Part shown: piece after piece, positions 43,021 to 55,503 of the stretch | Numbering within the stretch: the first letter of the stretch is position 1 | Layout of the letters: every line of letters begins with the position of its first letter | DNA from: Collybiopsis luxurians FD-317 M1 | Taxonomy: Eukaryota > Basidiomycota > Agaricomycetes > Agaricales > Omphalotaceae | NCBI GenBank assembly: GCA_000827265.1 | Contig: KN834759.1 | Location: 911,666-975,665, forward strand | Length of the DNA stretch: 64,000 nt | Direction of reading: 5' to 3' | Notes under the pieces: generated by a model | Seen by the model: the letters and a program-made list of their open reading frames with translations, nothing else | Databases searched by the model: none | What the model was told of the DNA's origin: nothing | Program-made: the position numbers and the translations under genes

Positions 43021-44887
43021 GGTGCGACGAAAGGACAACGGCTGCTAAGGCCTGGGCCTCGAAGATACCGACCTTGATAGCGACACTGTGGGAGGATGCA
43101 TTGAGAAGTGCCTGCGCACCTGATAGATAACGTTATGCGGAACGAGGGGTTCAAGTCTGTGGTGCATGCAACACTTCTTACACAACGTATTGAATTCTAA
43201 AAATTCCTGGGTGCTTGGTCTCTTGATTAAGAAAATTTCGAACTCCGCTGGAGAAAAGTTGAATCAGGATATAACGTACAGAGTCAAACCGCATTTCACT
43301 TCTAGTCTCGCTTTGAGTTTCCTGCAGTAACAGACAAGCTGCTTGTCGGCAAATCTGTACAAAGTGCATAAGGGGAATAAACACCAATGTGTACGCGCCT
43401 CTCGATTCTGTCTCGGGAAAAGACCACTGACAAAGCTTCAACTGAATCTAGCGACTTAACTATCCTTACCTGGAAGTGTAGGGCTGAACAGGGTGGCTTT
43501 GAACATCTCGATTGTTTTGAGTTAGGGCAAGTAACTAAGGTGCTGTCTATATGTAATCCTTAAAAAGGGTTAGGTTCGATCACTGACGCTTATGTTCACG
43601 CCAAGGGAAGGATCCTCACTGAACTTAACTTTGAACACATCGGTCACATCCCGTCTGATCCCGCTCCTTAGTAAAGTAGAAACCAGCAATCACAAGACCA
43701 CTAGTGATTGACACTCGGTCCAAAATTCATAAACACAATTTCATTTCGAATCATTTGGGTATACAAATCCCTAAAGCACCCCCTGTCCTAGATCCTAGAA
43801 CCTCGGAACCGGGAACCTAAAATCCTCCCAATCCGTACTAACTAACTAACAATTAATTGCAGTATTACATATGCCCAATACCATATACCAACATATCCCA
43901 TATCCCAACGCCAACTATGAATGCATACAGATACCAACATTGAGACAAACATGTACAAATGCACATCTACGGCAAGTAGCTCAGTGCTCACGGGGTAGCT
44001 CATCACAACCTCCCTGTCAGCTGCCTAGTGGGAAACAGGATGACATGTGCAAGTCAAACGGAAAGGCTTGAAAGCTGAAAAAGGGAATGCAGCAAAGTCT
44101 TGAAGATGGGTAGGAATGGTAAAAAGGGTGGATAGAAAAGCATAACTGGAAGGGAGGGAGGGAGCAAAGAAGATTTGGGTAGTATATGCGATAGATGACA
44201 GCGACGAGAACATTAGTGATAGCATGGAGGTAAAGCAGGAGGAAACAAACAATGGAGCAGGAGAAGCGGGAAGGAAGAGAAGGGAAGTGTAGCAGGAAGG
44301 AAAAAAGAGAGTAACTCTGAGGATAGAAAGGAGAAAAGGGTCAGAAGGCAGGAGCAGAAACAAGGAGAGCAACGGATGAGGGTAGGAGAGCAAGTGAGCA
44401 AATTGTAGTAGTACATAAGGGCAGACAACCAATGGCAGAGTGAAAGACAATATACAAGGAAATAACAGCAAGGGAGGGACAGCAAAGACGACAATGGGTA
44501 AAGAGAGATTATGAACAATGCAAGGAACAGGTTATTGTATTCTTTAGAAAAAAGCAAAGAGGAATATCACAGCGCAAGAGTAGAGCTAAACAGGGAAAGG
44601 AAAGGAGAAGGAAGGCACATTGTAATGTAAAAGTTGCAGATAGATTTGGCATGAATGAGAAGAGAAAAAGGGATGAAAAAGGTCAACACCACCAACAACA
44701 AAGGTTACAGATAACATGAACAATGCTTGAATAAGAAAACACTTCGAACCTTTTAATCCACAGTTCACTTGAAGCACAGGTACAAGGGGTATCACCTCAA
44801 CCTCCCTGCCAGACGACAATGACCACACAGCTGTATTTTGGAATGAAGCTTTGGGGAGGGGTGCTTCAAGTTGATGGAGCGCAGTCA
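43021..44887. other. Intergenic, purine-rich tract
   Basis: 43020-43900 should contain the permease promoter. From about 44040 to 44700 the plus strand is rich in G and A (many GGAAGGA and GGAGAA runs). Minus-strand open frames here (44025-44557) are pyrimidine-tract artefacts rich in Leu, Ser and Pro. The right end is probably the 3' UTR of the WOPR gene. Confidence 0.55.
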
Positions 44888-46608
44888 TCAAGCACTCTCT
44901 CCTTCCCCATCCCCATCCCCATCAGCATTCTTCTCTCCTCCAGACATTCCCGGCCCGCTCAGTTGTGTCCCTGTCCCAGATGTAGCTGTTCCAGTAGGAG
45001 AAACAGATGAATGACCGGAAGACTGCGAAGCAGATGTAGCCAGAGGTGGAGGAAGCAGTGGCATTGCCGTTGTAGGATAACCATGCCCATGTCCAGGCCC
45101 AGGAGCAGCATACGAAGCAGTCCATGTAGGAGCATATCCATATGCAGAGGGATGATGGTAATACCCATAGTATGATGGAGGAGGTGGACCCATGCTTGCA
45201 GGTCCAGACCCAGACCCAGAGGGGGTACCGACATACGCCGTTGTCGAACCCAGTCCCGGATTCGGGCCGGGAGCAAGAGCGTACGACGTTCCGGAGCTGT
45301 TTGGTGCGCCCACGATACCTACACTTTGAGGATGATAAGGAGGAGGATACATGGACATGGACATGCCCATATGCTGCGGTGGAGGTGCGTACCCATGCAT
45401 AGGATGAGGCTGGTGCGGATGATGATAGTATGGCGTAGTAGCTGTAGTATACCCATGTTGCGGTTGCTGTACGACACCCATACCAGAACCAGAACCAACG
45501 CCGGACACCGGAGCCTGGTCACCGAATCCCAAAGACGGAAGGGGCGGCAAAGTTGCGCTCGTCGGGGTGGGTGTCTGCGAAGAGCTCCGTCCGTCTTCTC
45601 CGGGGCTCGATGGGGAGTCTGGGGATTTATCGTTCCGTTTACGAGATCTCTTGCTTGTAGATGAGGGTACGGCAGAGGAAGGGGACGCTGAAGAGGAGGT
45701 TGGGGAGCCCATGGTACTGTAAGGTTCGTACCTCCTCGCGGTCGAACGTTTAGGATCCGTTAATCGCCCGTCGGTAAGGAGTGGGGGCCCGGTGGGCAGC
45801 GGTGCACCGAGTACCGTAGTCGAACTCTCCACTTCGTCTGCTTCGCCGCGGTACCTTAGAACACCATCTGGGCCCATTTCGACCTTGGGCGGATTCCGGA
45901 AATGGGTTTTGTCTAAGAACACCGGACTGATGTCCAGCGAAGCCAATTCGGGGAGGGAAGACGGTGAACGGAGACGGCCGTTCTCGACGTCTTCGATGCG
46001 GTAATAAGAGATTAGGTGCTGAGCCACGCCGCCGATGTTCAAAGAAAACGTCTAGGCTCAAGTTAGAGGTCTAACAGTCTTTCTGAATCGCGGATTTACG
46101 GTACCTTTTTCATTAGACCGTCGGACTTGAATTTGTAGCTGTTGGTTAGACTGCCCATCAAAGACCGCTCTCGAAGCTTATCCAGACCGAGAGAGGCAGA
46201 AGCTTCGCTCTTTGGGCGACTGAGCGAAGTACTTTCTCCGTCATCCCCAGAGTCTCCAGACGCCCTAGCTCCGCCGCCACCACCTGCCTTGTGACCAGGA
46301 CCTCGTTTATCGGTCTCCCTATATAAGAGAAAGTTACCGAGTATACGACTAGGACTCCAGAAGAAACCATCTGTCCAACGTTTTATACCACTCTCGTCCT
46401 CGTCAAAGACGAAGACAGAGCCAGAGGTAATCATTTTCCGCTCCGAATCAACCAGACGCCGTGTAACACGAGGAATAAGGCCTCTTCTTGCGGCCTCGAG
46501 AATGAGCAGAGCATCGCCAGTCGTTTCTATCCATCCCGTCCACGGTGGCTCGTTCCACGTCGTTGGCGCCGATGATGATTGGTGGTGTTGTTGCTGGGAA
46601 GATGGCAT
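44888..46608 (-). CDS. WOPR-domain transcriptional regulator (Gti1/Pac2 family)
   Basis: Two exons, 46105-46608 and 44888-46051, joined across a 53-base GT-AG intron, encode 555 residues. The ATG at 46608 (MPSSQQQHHQ) is the first in frame. WOPRa is at about residues 20-100: WTGWIETTGDALLILEAARR, RRLVDSERKMITSGSVFVFD, IKRWTDGFFWSPSRILGNFL and LYRE. WOPRb is at about 135-205: KRSLMGSLTNS-like, YKFKSDGLMKK at the splice junction, and GVAQHLISYYRIEDV. The C-terminal 350 residues are low complexity, rich in Ser, Pro, Gly, His and Tyr, with a basic SKRSRKRNDK possible nuclear signal. WOPR proteins (Wor1, Ryp1, Sge1, Pac2) bind DNA and act as master switches of morphology, virulence and secondary metabolism. 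It lies 2.5 kb from the terpene synthases. Confidence 0.9.
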
Positions 46609-49130
46609 TCTAATAATACCAAGACCATGGCCGTCGACGTCGAGGACAGTGAGCAAATGGGGAAAGAGTAAGGGAATGGGTTGAGGCAATTATTAGAGTT
46701 TGTGATCAACAATTTTTTAAAGTTGTGCGTACCCGTTGACCGCGAAAAAAAAACAAAATTCAAGGACCGACTCCGACTTGCAGCTCCGCCCTACAAAAGA
46801 GTATATAGCCGATGATTGAGACCTTGTTGCCCCGTGGCTTTATCGTCGATAGTTGGTTTCTTTTGATGATCTGTCCAGATGCTTGAGCTTATCCTTTTGG
46901 CTTTCCCTTCAGATTTAAAGGTAAAGGCGATTCTGAGCACGACGTACCCCCCGATGAGCTCGTCAAGAAATAAGGTTTGGGTTGCAGGGTCAAGCTTATG
47001 TAAACAACCCAGGTCGCCGCTTTTTTTCTCAAGCAAACTCTAAACTCTTTTCAGCAAAAGGGAGTATCAATACTCCGTGGTTCTACATCAGTAAGAATTA
47101 GTACACGCGTGTTCCGGAGAGGAAAATCACAATCAACGCTAGTTCCAGGAATAGTACAGCACAACCAAGTTCTAGGGGGATGGGACCGAATAGCTTGCAT
47201 TACTGTGCAGACGCCGATCGGCTACCAAAGCTTCACCACAAACGGCAAAGGAATGTAGATTAAGATTCTGTCAAGTTGGTCCCTGACAATGGCTTGTGAA
47301 AAACATAGCATACAAACGATGCATATGCAATGCCTATGTCCAATCCACAGTGGGTCCGTATGACCATTTGATGACGCACTGCTTCTATCAATCTTGTCCT
47401 ACTTATTCTTTATGTGGCGTAGTAGTTGCTTTTTTTTCAACATGTACAAGTCGGAAATGATCGGTAGATCTTTACCAGGGCTTGCAGCATGCATCCAGCT
47501 CAGTGTCGCCACAGCTTGATGTGCGAAACTTCTGCCAGTGAACCTGGGGCCAACGTATAAGTTCTGTCAAATTAGACCCCTGCATGGATTCGGCTGAGAG
47601 AGAGAAGACATGAAAAGATCACATAGACAAGGAACGCTTGGCAGATGCACAAGGGGCTACAGGATATAACCGAATGAATATGGAGGGGAATTAATTGCAG
47701 CGGAATTATCAAAGTACCAGACTGGTAAAAACATCATTCCGACACATCTCCGCGGTCCAACGATAAAGGGAGTCAAAAAGTGCGATGGAATATCGAAGTC
47801 ATACCCCTGGATTTATTAAAGGAACAAATACAATTTAATGAACAAAATTGGTTTAATCAAAAAGTTATCGGAATCATCGACCCAGTTTTAGCGGCTCCAC
47901 ACCTCTTCTTCTAAGCCTCTCGCTTCTTCTGTTCAAGTTTCAGGGCAATCTGACTGGTAGTGACCCGGCGGATCATGAAACAAAGCAAAGGATGCAAGAA
48001 TAACTGAAAGAGCAATGTGGTTGAAGATTAAAATTAGAAGTAGTAGAAGCGGGGTTTGAATTTTTGAATGTTTCAACGATCTCTTCATTGACAAATGACT
48101 CGACAAATTGCGATGGACGAGATTGGCAGGGGAATCACTAGCATCGTCACGGGAGGAAGAAAATGTCATGCAAGACACCAACGACTGAGAGTGTCAGTGA
48201 TGATGATGTCAAGATTGAAGATAGGGTACTTATTCAGACTAAATGCCAGAGTTTTTCCTTCTCCAGCCAAACTGAAGAACCTCTACTAGCTACTTCCCTT
48301 TTTCATGGACAAGAGCTTGCAGTGACCAACCAACATGATTGCAGAAAGTGCTCGAGTTCAACGGATAGCAATGCCAGGATCTCGGTTATGCATGTGAACA
48401 AGCGGGCTACTTTCCCCAGGAGAAATTGACCCAGTGTGTGCCTTACCTACGTTTGCAGCCGTATACTTCTTCTTTTCTTTCATATCAACGTCATAGCGAC
48501 GTTTTGGGGGGCTTTGCAGAGTCATGAGTGTTGATCGTTCCAATCATATTGGAACAATTTTCTGTCACAATGTGCCTTTCTTTCCGAATATGTATTAGGG
48601 AATTTTGGTCTTTATCGAAACGTGAATATGTAAGACGCTCGTTAAAACGCTAGAGTCTAGCAGGCAGCCACTTCATCAAGTTTTGGAGTCAAGCGATTTG
48701 AGTGATCTGAAAATATGATGCGTTTTGTTGGACTGTAAGTATGGTGAGATGAGCAGCAGACCTTAATAGCAGTGTCCAAGTACAGACTAAGCATACGTCT
48801 ACTTTCTGAATGCATTTGTTTCGGGCCAAGGCCCCGGCTGCTCACCAGAATTATTAATCCGTGAGAGGGCGTGAGGGACCAGCTGTGAACCGCAGTACCT
48901 CGTTCTAAGCCGGATGATCCCAAGAAACCTCGATGCTAAAAGAAGAGCGCAACACTAGAGCTCAAAGTAAAGCAGAGACCGAGAAAATAGAGGTAGAGAC
49001 AGCTAAAGAGTTAAGAAAATAAAGAACTAGATGTAAATCAAGGAAGAACCATGGAAGTCGGGAAATAAAGGACGGTAGAGTACAAGCAAAAGCATGTCTC
49101 TCAGTCTGGGGCAATTGTTACGGCAGGCAC
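46609..49130. other. Intergenic, with start of a segmental duplication
   Basis: No coding frame is supported in 46609-48700. From about 48740 the sequence matches about 51300 onward (GCAGACCT.AATAGCAGT, AGACTAAGCATACGTCTA, TTTCGGGCCAAGGCCC.GGCTGCTCACCAGAAT). This is the 3' flank of the duplicated terpene-synthase unit; the small frames in it are not genes. Confidence 0.55.
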
Positions 49131-50366
49131 TCAAAGTGGGGCTAATAAATTAATGATCCTTGTTTGCTTTATCGATTTCACTTGTTTTCCAAAATACCTC
49201 TCCGACTCGAAAGAAAAGTAATCATTGCCAATCATCCAATTTTCTAAACCTTCGATGTAGACTGCCAAGTCTTTTTCAAAGTTCTTGCATCCGCTGATAT
49301 CACTACCGGCATTTACATCGTCTGTAACAGTTGCTTTCAGTCGATTAAACTCGTCCAGCTCTTCGAAGATGATTTTGCTGACACAGTCCACAGCTTCAAG
49401 GAAAGTCATGTTGGGATTCTGATTCATGATGACGGGAACTATGTTATGTGTGTGTCCTTTGGCGTGTTCGACAGGGTAGGAGACAAGGTCCTAGACATCA
49501 TACAATACTGAATAAATGAATCAGTGAAACAATAATGAAGTAGTAACTCACATTTGTGTAACTAACCACATCGTTCGCAATATCTTCCATCCTTCGGATG
49601 ATTGGAGAGTTCAAGATGTATTCGGGTATATGCAGGTTATTCGCATCTTTGTTTGAAACAATATTTGTGGTCAAAAAGGCCAAGTACCGACGAGATTGCT
49701 GAGATACTCACATTCAATCAGTGCCCAGCAAGTCTTCATGGCGGACGTATCCCGACGCTCTGAGATGTATGAATCAAGGTCTGGTATGGTTTCCGCTTGA
49801 CGATATTGAGCTTGTTTATTGACAGCTTGGAAAAAAAGGTCCATCGCGTCAACGAACCGCTGTTGAACACGCGGAGACGATGTCTGTTGCATTCGTTTCA
49901 GCATACTACAGATGTCAAATCCGAGTCATCGAGTCAGAAACAAAGTAAAGAAAAACTAGACGAGAGGGCGGCAACTCAACTCGGCACTCATTCTACATGC
50001 GCGGAATTGATTGTTCTGAAGGGCGTTCGAAGGATTACGGAACGCATTCATAATCTGCTCTGCAGTACCGCGTGTCCCATCATCGTCCATCCCATCAGTC
50101 AAATCATCGACATGGAATAGATAGGCTATAACGTCTGCACAGACTCGAAGTTGTGGGTGGCCTACGTCGGGAAAACACACGCTCGCAAACAAGGCGTATT
50201 TCTGTGCATCGAAATTTTGAAGCTCCCAGGGAGGTGTCACCCCCGTACTGTACCGATAAAACCACTGTTTGAGTTTGACTGAGACGGCCTTCTCGTACCG
50301 GTTGAAGCGCAGGGCATAGGAGCAGCGCGAGAAAAAGTCGGGAAATTGGTAGGATGGGTACACCAT
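49131..50366 (-). CDS. Sesquiterpene synthase, copy 1
   Basis: Four exons: 49981-50366, 49712-49905, 49552-49646, 49131-49490, encoding 344 residues. The start is MVYPSYQFPDFFSRC. The Mg-binding aspartate-rich motif is DDLTD in YLFHVDDLTDGMDDD (about residue 90). The second metal site, NSE, is N-D-L-V-S-Y-P-V-E, formed across the exon 3/4 junction, and is followed by HAKGHTHNI. The C-terminal ERYFG is the RY pair that binds diphosphate. This fits the mushroom sesquiterpene synthase family (class I terpene cyclases that ionise farnesyl diphosphate); the product cannot be predicted. Exon 1 uses a weak donor, GTTGAG, in both paralogues. Compared with copy 2 it lacks 14 codons between NRLKAT and VTDD. 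All catalytic motifs are present, so it should be active. Confidence 0.9.
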
Positions 50367-51705
50367 GTCAGTTCGCAGTCAGGATATGTTCTGATGATAA
50401 TGCTGGAGCGAAGTTTTCTCTCTTTAAGTAGCCCTTCCCAATTTCCTACTCAACCGAATTAGCAAAGTGCCCTGTTGTGACGTTCGAAGGAATGAATAGC
50501 GCCATTTGCGCTCCATATTTTTTGCCGACACGGAAAGGGATTTCAACTTGTAGTAAACACCTTCGGGATCAGCGTTTTCTTTGTCCCTGTACATTTAAAA
50601 AGTAAATATAAATGAACAAAACGCGAGTGTAAGGGTACGAAAGTAGTAGTAATCGGCTGTCGACACCTGTATACCCGTATACGGTATACCAGCTACTGGG
50701 TTGCGGTCAATTTCAATGACGTATGGCAACCGTAAAAACTGGACGCTGCCATCTCTCACGGGTGCAGATCCCTAGCGAGGAGGATCAATAGTAAATACTT
50801 GCTACTACTATACCGTCCCGTATGAGGCTTTGCCACTGTATACAGTACGGTGCTGATTCCTACTCCTCGCTCTTCCCTTCTTTGGCCGATATAGACGGTT
50901 TGGCAGCCCCCTCACAGTTTGATTCAACCACATGACAAAATCTGATCCTTCTCTTGTTACCTCTCTAATTCTATTCGGCTCAACTACACACTCGTTTCCC
51001 CTCTAACAACAAACCAACGACAGCCTTTGATTCCCTTCCCTCTTCCTTCAACAATATTGTTGATTTCGCTCTACACCGGCTCAATCATAGAAACATCCTA
51101 TCAATTCTCTGTGACCTTATCAACGCCGACTTTTCGGTTTCGGCTCTTCAATTCCCCTGACAGCCAACAACAGCGACCTCATATGTAGCAGTTTTATTCC
51201 CTTCCCCAACATTACCGGCTCTACTTGACATTTATTTAATATTAATCTATACCATTCCTTTTCAATATGTCCGAGCTGCTGATGGTAATTCCCATACCCC
51301 TGATCAGTAAGGCGAGGTGAACAGCAGACCTCAATAGCAGTATCCAAATACAGACTAAGCATACGTCTAGTTTCTGAAAGATTTTGTTTCGGGCCAAGGC
51401 CCTGGCTGCTCACCAGAATAATCCGTGAGCAGGCGTGAGAGACCGGCTGTAAGCCGCAACAACTCATTCCGTGTTAGATGATGCCAAGAAACCTCGATAC
51501 TAAAAGAAGAGCGCAACAGCAGAGCTCTAAGTAATCTCTAAGTAATGCAAAGAAGGAGATAGTAGAGGGAGAGACAGCTAGAGTGTTAATTAACTAAAGA
51601 ACTACATGTAAATCGAGGATGAACCATGAAAGTCGAGAAATAAACGACAATAGAGTACGAGTAAAAACATATCTCTAGATCTAGGGTAATTGTTACGGCA
51701 GGCAC
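50367..51705. other. Intergenic between the terpene synthases
   Basis: The first 210 bases, about 50367-50575, are the duplicated promoter (TGATGATAATG.TGGAGCG, CTCTTTAAGTAG, ATTTGCGCTCCATA). 50600-51290 is unique. About 51300-51705 is the duplicated 3' flank of copy 2. No gene is supported; the open frame at 51120-51467 is noncoding duplicated sequence. Confidence 0.55.
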
Positions 51706-52973
51706 TCAAAGTGGGGCTAATAAACTAATGATCCTTGTTTGCTTTATCGATGACACTTGCTTCCCGAAATACCTTTCTGACTCGAAAGAAAAGTAATCGT
51801 TGCCAATCATCCAATTTTCCATACCTTCGACGTAGACTGCCAAGTCTTTCTCAAGATTCTTCCATCCGCTGATATCGCTACCAACATTTGCATCGTCTGT
51901 AATAGTTGCATCCAGGCTATTCAGACTCTGAGGAGACTCTAAAAGTGTCGCTTTCAGTCGACTAAACTCGTCCATCTTTTTGAAGATGACTTTGTTGACA
52001 TGGTCCACAGCTTCAGACAAAGTCATGGTGGGATTTCGATGCATGATGACGGGAATTATGTTATGTGTGTGTCCTTTGGCGTGTTCGATGTGGTACGAGA
52101 TAAGGTCCTGGACATCAAACAATACTGAATAAATGAACCAGTGAAACAATAATGAAGTAGTAACTCACATTTGTGTAACAAATCACATCGTTCGCAATAT
52201 CTTCCATCTCCCGAAGGATGGGAGAGTTCAAGATGTGATCGGGTATGTGCAGGTTATTCGCATCTTTGTTTGGAAAAAATTCTGTGGTTAGAATGGCCAA
52301 GTACCGACGATATTGCTGAGATACTCACATTCAACCAGTGCCCAGCAAGGCTTGAGGCCGGACGTATCCCGACGCTCTGAGATGTATGAGTCAAGGTCTG
52401 GTATACTTTGAACTTGACGATAGTGAGCTTGTTTATTGACAGCTTGGAAGAAAAGATCCATTCCGTCAACGAACCGCTGCTGAACACGCGGAGACGATGT
52501 CTGTTGCATTCGTTTCAGCATACTACAGATGTCAAATCCAATTCATCCAGTCAGAAACGAGGTAAAACCAGACGAGGGCGGCAACTCAACTCGGCACTCA
52601 TTCTACATATGCGGGGTTGGTTGTTCTGAAGGGCGTTCGAAGGATCACGAAACGCGTCCATAATCTGTTCTGCAGTACCGCGCGTCCCATCATCGTCCAT
52701 CTCGTCAGTCAGATCGTCGAGATGGAAGAGGTAGGCCATAAAGTCTGCACAGAATCGAAGTTGTGGGTGGCCTGCGTCGGGGTAACACACACTCGCAAGC
52801 AAGACATATTTTTGTGCATCGAAATTTTGAAGCTCCGAGGAAGGTATCGCCCCCGTACAGTACCGATAAAACCACTGTCTGGTTTCGGCTGAGACGGCTT
52901 TCTCGTATCGGTTGAAGCGCAGGGCATAGCAACGCGAGAAGAAGTCGGGAAGCTGGTAGGATGGGTAAACCAT
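51706..52973 (-). CDS. Sesquiterpene synthase, copy 2
   Basis: Four exons: 52591-52973, 52329-52522, 52169-52263, 51706-52107, encoding 357 residues; middle exons have the same lengths as in copy 1. Motifs: DDLTD in YLFHLDDLTDEMDDD, SYISERRDTSG, NSE as N-D-L-I-S-Y-H-I-E across the exon 3/4 junction followed by HAKGHTHNI, and the terminal RY in ERYFG. It carries a 14-residue stretch (around LLESPQSLNSLDA) that copy 1 lacks. The divergence between the copies in active-site-lining segments (for example SYPVE versus SYHIE) could allow different products. Promoter and 3' flank are duplicated with the gene. Function is a farnesyl-diphosphate cyclase by family; product unknown. Confidence 0.9.
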
Positions 52974-55503
52974 GTCAGTTCGCAGTCGAGGTATGTTCTG
53001 ATGATAATGTTGGAGCGTTTTTTTTCTCTTTAAGTAGTCCTTCTCATCCTCCTACTCAGCCAGATTGGCAATCCAAAGTGCCGTGTCACAACGTTCGAAC
53101 CTTTCGGTGGTATGAACAGCGCTATTTGCGCTCCATACAGTGTTTTGCCAATATAGAAAAGAATTGCAATTTGTAGTTAACTCCTTCGGGATCAATGATA
53201 TCTTCATCCTATACATTCAAAAAGGAAAGGTTAACAAACGAAACGCGAGGCTGGCGGGGGCAAGGGCGGGAAAGAGGTACTCCCGACGCCACAGGTAGCC
53301 CGAACTTCTTCAAGTATTCAGCGAAAGAGACTTGCGCCCGGCGAATGGACCCGATTTGGCAATCCGCTTTCAGCGCAACCTGTTAGACGGCTCCTTTCGG
53401 CTTCGTGCTCTATGCCTTATACATGCACCAGTTCACCTCCCATTTCATTCAAAATTGAATAGGCTGGCTTTTGGTCCGATGCTCTCCTTCTTTGTTTTCC
53501 TGATCCTTTTAGTTCGCGCGACGTCGAAGCTGAAAAGAGTCCATGACCTACTGGTAACTCCGATTCCAATGCAGTAATCGTCTCAGAACGATTGTTAGAC
53601 AATGTTAATCCTTCCAGGAAGCGATATCCCTCAGCCTCTATCGGAAAGTTCCCAGATCTTCTTAGTGCCAAATACTAGTATCAAAATTCCAGCAAGGGTT
53701 GAGTATTTTACTTGCATTGCCATCGTATCTACTTATAGAGATGTGTTTAAAGCCTTACAGGTAGTAGTGCAAGAGCACTTATCCTTTTCTTCTTCTGCTT
53801 CCGATGCTTGCGGTTGCACGATACAATAATTACTGCCGCATGATCTGGATCAGGTCCCAGATACAAGTTTGGGAGGGAAACGAGCAATCATTGTAATCAT
53901 TGGCGACACTGTATCGGAAATGGAGCCCCCTGGTACTTATTCTAACTGATAGTAAATGCGAATTGAAATGAGATATCGATTGCGGCGCGGTTGAACATTG
54001 CACCTATGTTATGTGAAAACGGTAGGAGGGAGAGAAGATCTCCGGCTTCATCGCCGTTATGCTATTGCAGAAATTTACACAAAAAGATGAGTCACACTGC
54101 GCATCTTTGCCAGTAGAAAGTAGGTCGCTTGTCCGTTGAAACTTGAATCTCCAACTGGACCTGGACTGATTGCTGCAGGTGGCCCAGTTCAATGCGAACA
54201 ATATGTTTGACGCAAAACAACTTGCTTTGCAGAAATATCACATGCGCGCCCGTGCAAAGGCTCATTTCGATCTGGAAGCAGATCAGCCATTGTTGACTGA
54301 TTACACCCACGTCCATATCAAAAAATAATAGAATGGAAGGTTATAGCACTTAGCAGTTTGTCACAAGATTCACAGTGTGCTTCGCTTTCACCGCAAGCTT
54401 GCTGTACGTTCGGATTAGAATGAACCAATCGCCTCTGTCACTGACTCTCCTTGTCCAGCTGAGACCTTGCCGTAGTCCGATTGTCTAGCATCTATGCCCC
54501 GGGTAACAAAACACCACATTAATTCGAGCTCTTGAGCGCTCCAGCCGGCATGTTATGTGTGTGTCATCTTCTTGACTCTACCTCCTGTTTGCGTTGCGCA
54601 TAAGAAAGCCCAGCGAAGGGAGGATTTCTAAGTTCTTATACATTGAAAATCGAATTTGCAGCGGTTGACCTGGAAGTATACCACAACTAAGTCGCGAATA
54701 TAGTAACTCTTTGAGCATTTTTTAGCCAGCCTCGAACTATATGCCTCATTTGTTTGTGGAACGTGTTGGCTAAACGAAAATTGTAGTGATTAGTATGCTG
54801 GAAGCGGGGTAACGGCCCGGTAAAGTTATTTCTTTCGCACCTTTCTGGACCCATAGCCTTCTTCTACCTTCGTTGGTTATAAACCTTACCTACCTACTCT
54901 TCCCACCCACCCGACGACCGGCCTGGTTGACTTCGGAGTAGAACTACTGTAGAAGCTTTTGACTGATGGTATGGAGGACGGTTAAGGAATATCCTTTCTC
55001 CATACCCCGCTTACCCCAAACGGGTTGTCATAGATCCTCGAGAAAAAGGGATTTGCCATCCGGCCCGGAGACCGGGTCGCTGATGGAAGTTGCGTCAGCA
55101 ACCTGCCGGCGGCGGCTTGTAATTACACTCGGCCTCAGTAAATAAGCATGCGTTGTTGAAACCAGGAAAGGTGAGCAACAAGGTGGGAATTGGCACTGCT
55201 CACCTCACCATGCTGAATATTGCCAGCATTTTCCAAGCCTTTAGAAACAATTTGGAAGGTTGTAAATTTGTTGATCTCACCCCGACTATTCGATCCGAGC
55301 TTGCTCCAAGTGGAGCCCCACTCCACTTATGCTTGACTGTGAGGTACATATACAACGATTTCGATCCGATGAAACGGGGTCGTTCATCGCACATCCTATA
55401 AAACTAGAGGGTTACCTTCTCACTTTTTTTCGAGCTTCAGCGCTTTTATTTTTCTTCGTGTGTTTCGAGCTATCCTCTTCCCTGTCTCACAGGCCTACGG
55501 ACC
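52974..55503. other. Intergenic between synthase 2 and sugar transporter
   Basis: 52974-53195 is the promoter duplicate of synthase 2. From there to 55503 only short frames without known domains are seen. The last few hundred bases, with pyrimidine-rich sequence at 55430-55495, should be the promoter and leader of the transporter. No P450, oxidoreductase or other tailoring enzyme is visible here. Confidence 0.55.

Noticed and set aside
43975..44050. tRNA-like string with AGTAGCTCAGTGCTCACGGG
   Set aside because: No T arm or matching acceptor stem could be folded.
44025..44557. Long Leu/Ser/Pro-rich minus-strand frames
   Set aside because: They arise from a purine-rich tract; no motif or splice structure.
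45326..45664. Plus-strand frame of 112 codons inside the WOPR gene
   Set aside because: Shadow of the low-complexity Pro/Tyr/His tail on the other strand.
48657..48923. Frame with SRGLGPKQ...MLSLYLDTAIKVCC, also seen at 51120-51467
   Set aside because: It looks conserved only because it lies in the duplicated 3' flank of the terpene synthases; the two copies differ by frame-changing indels.
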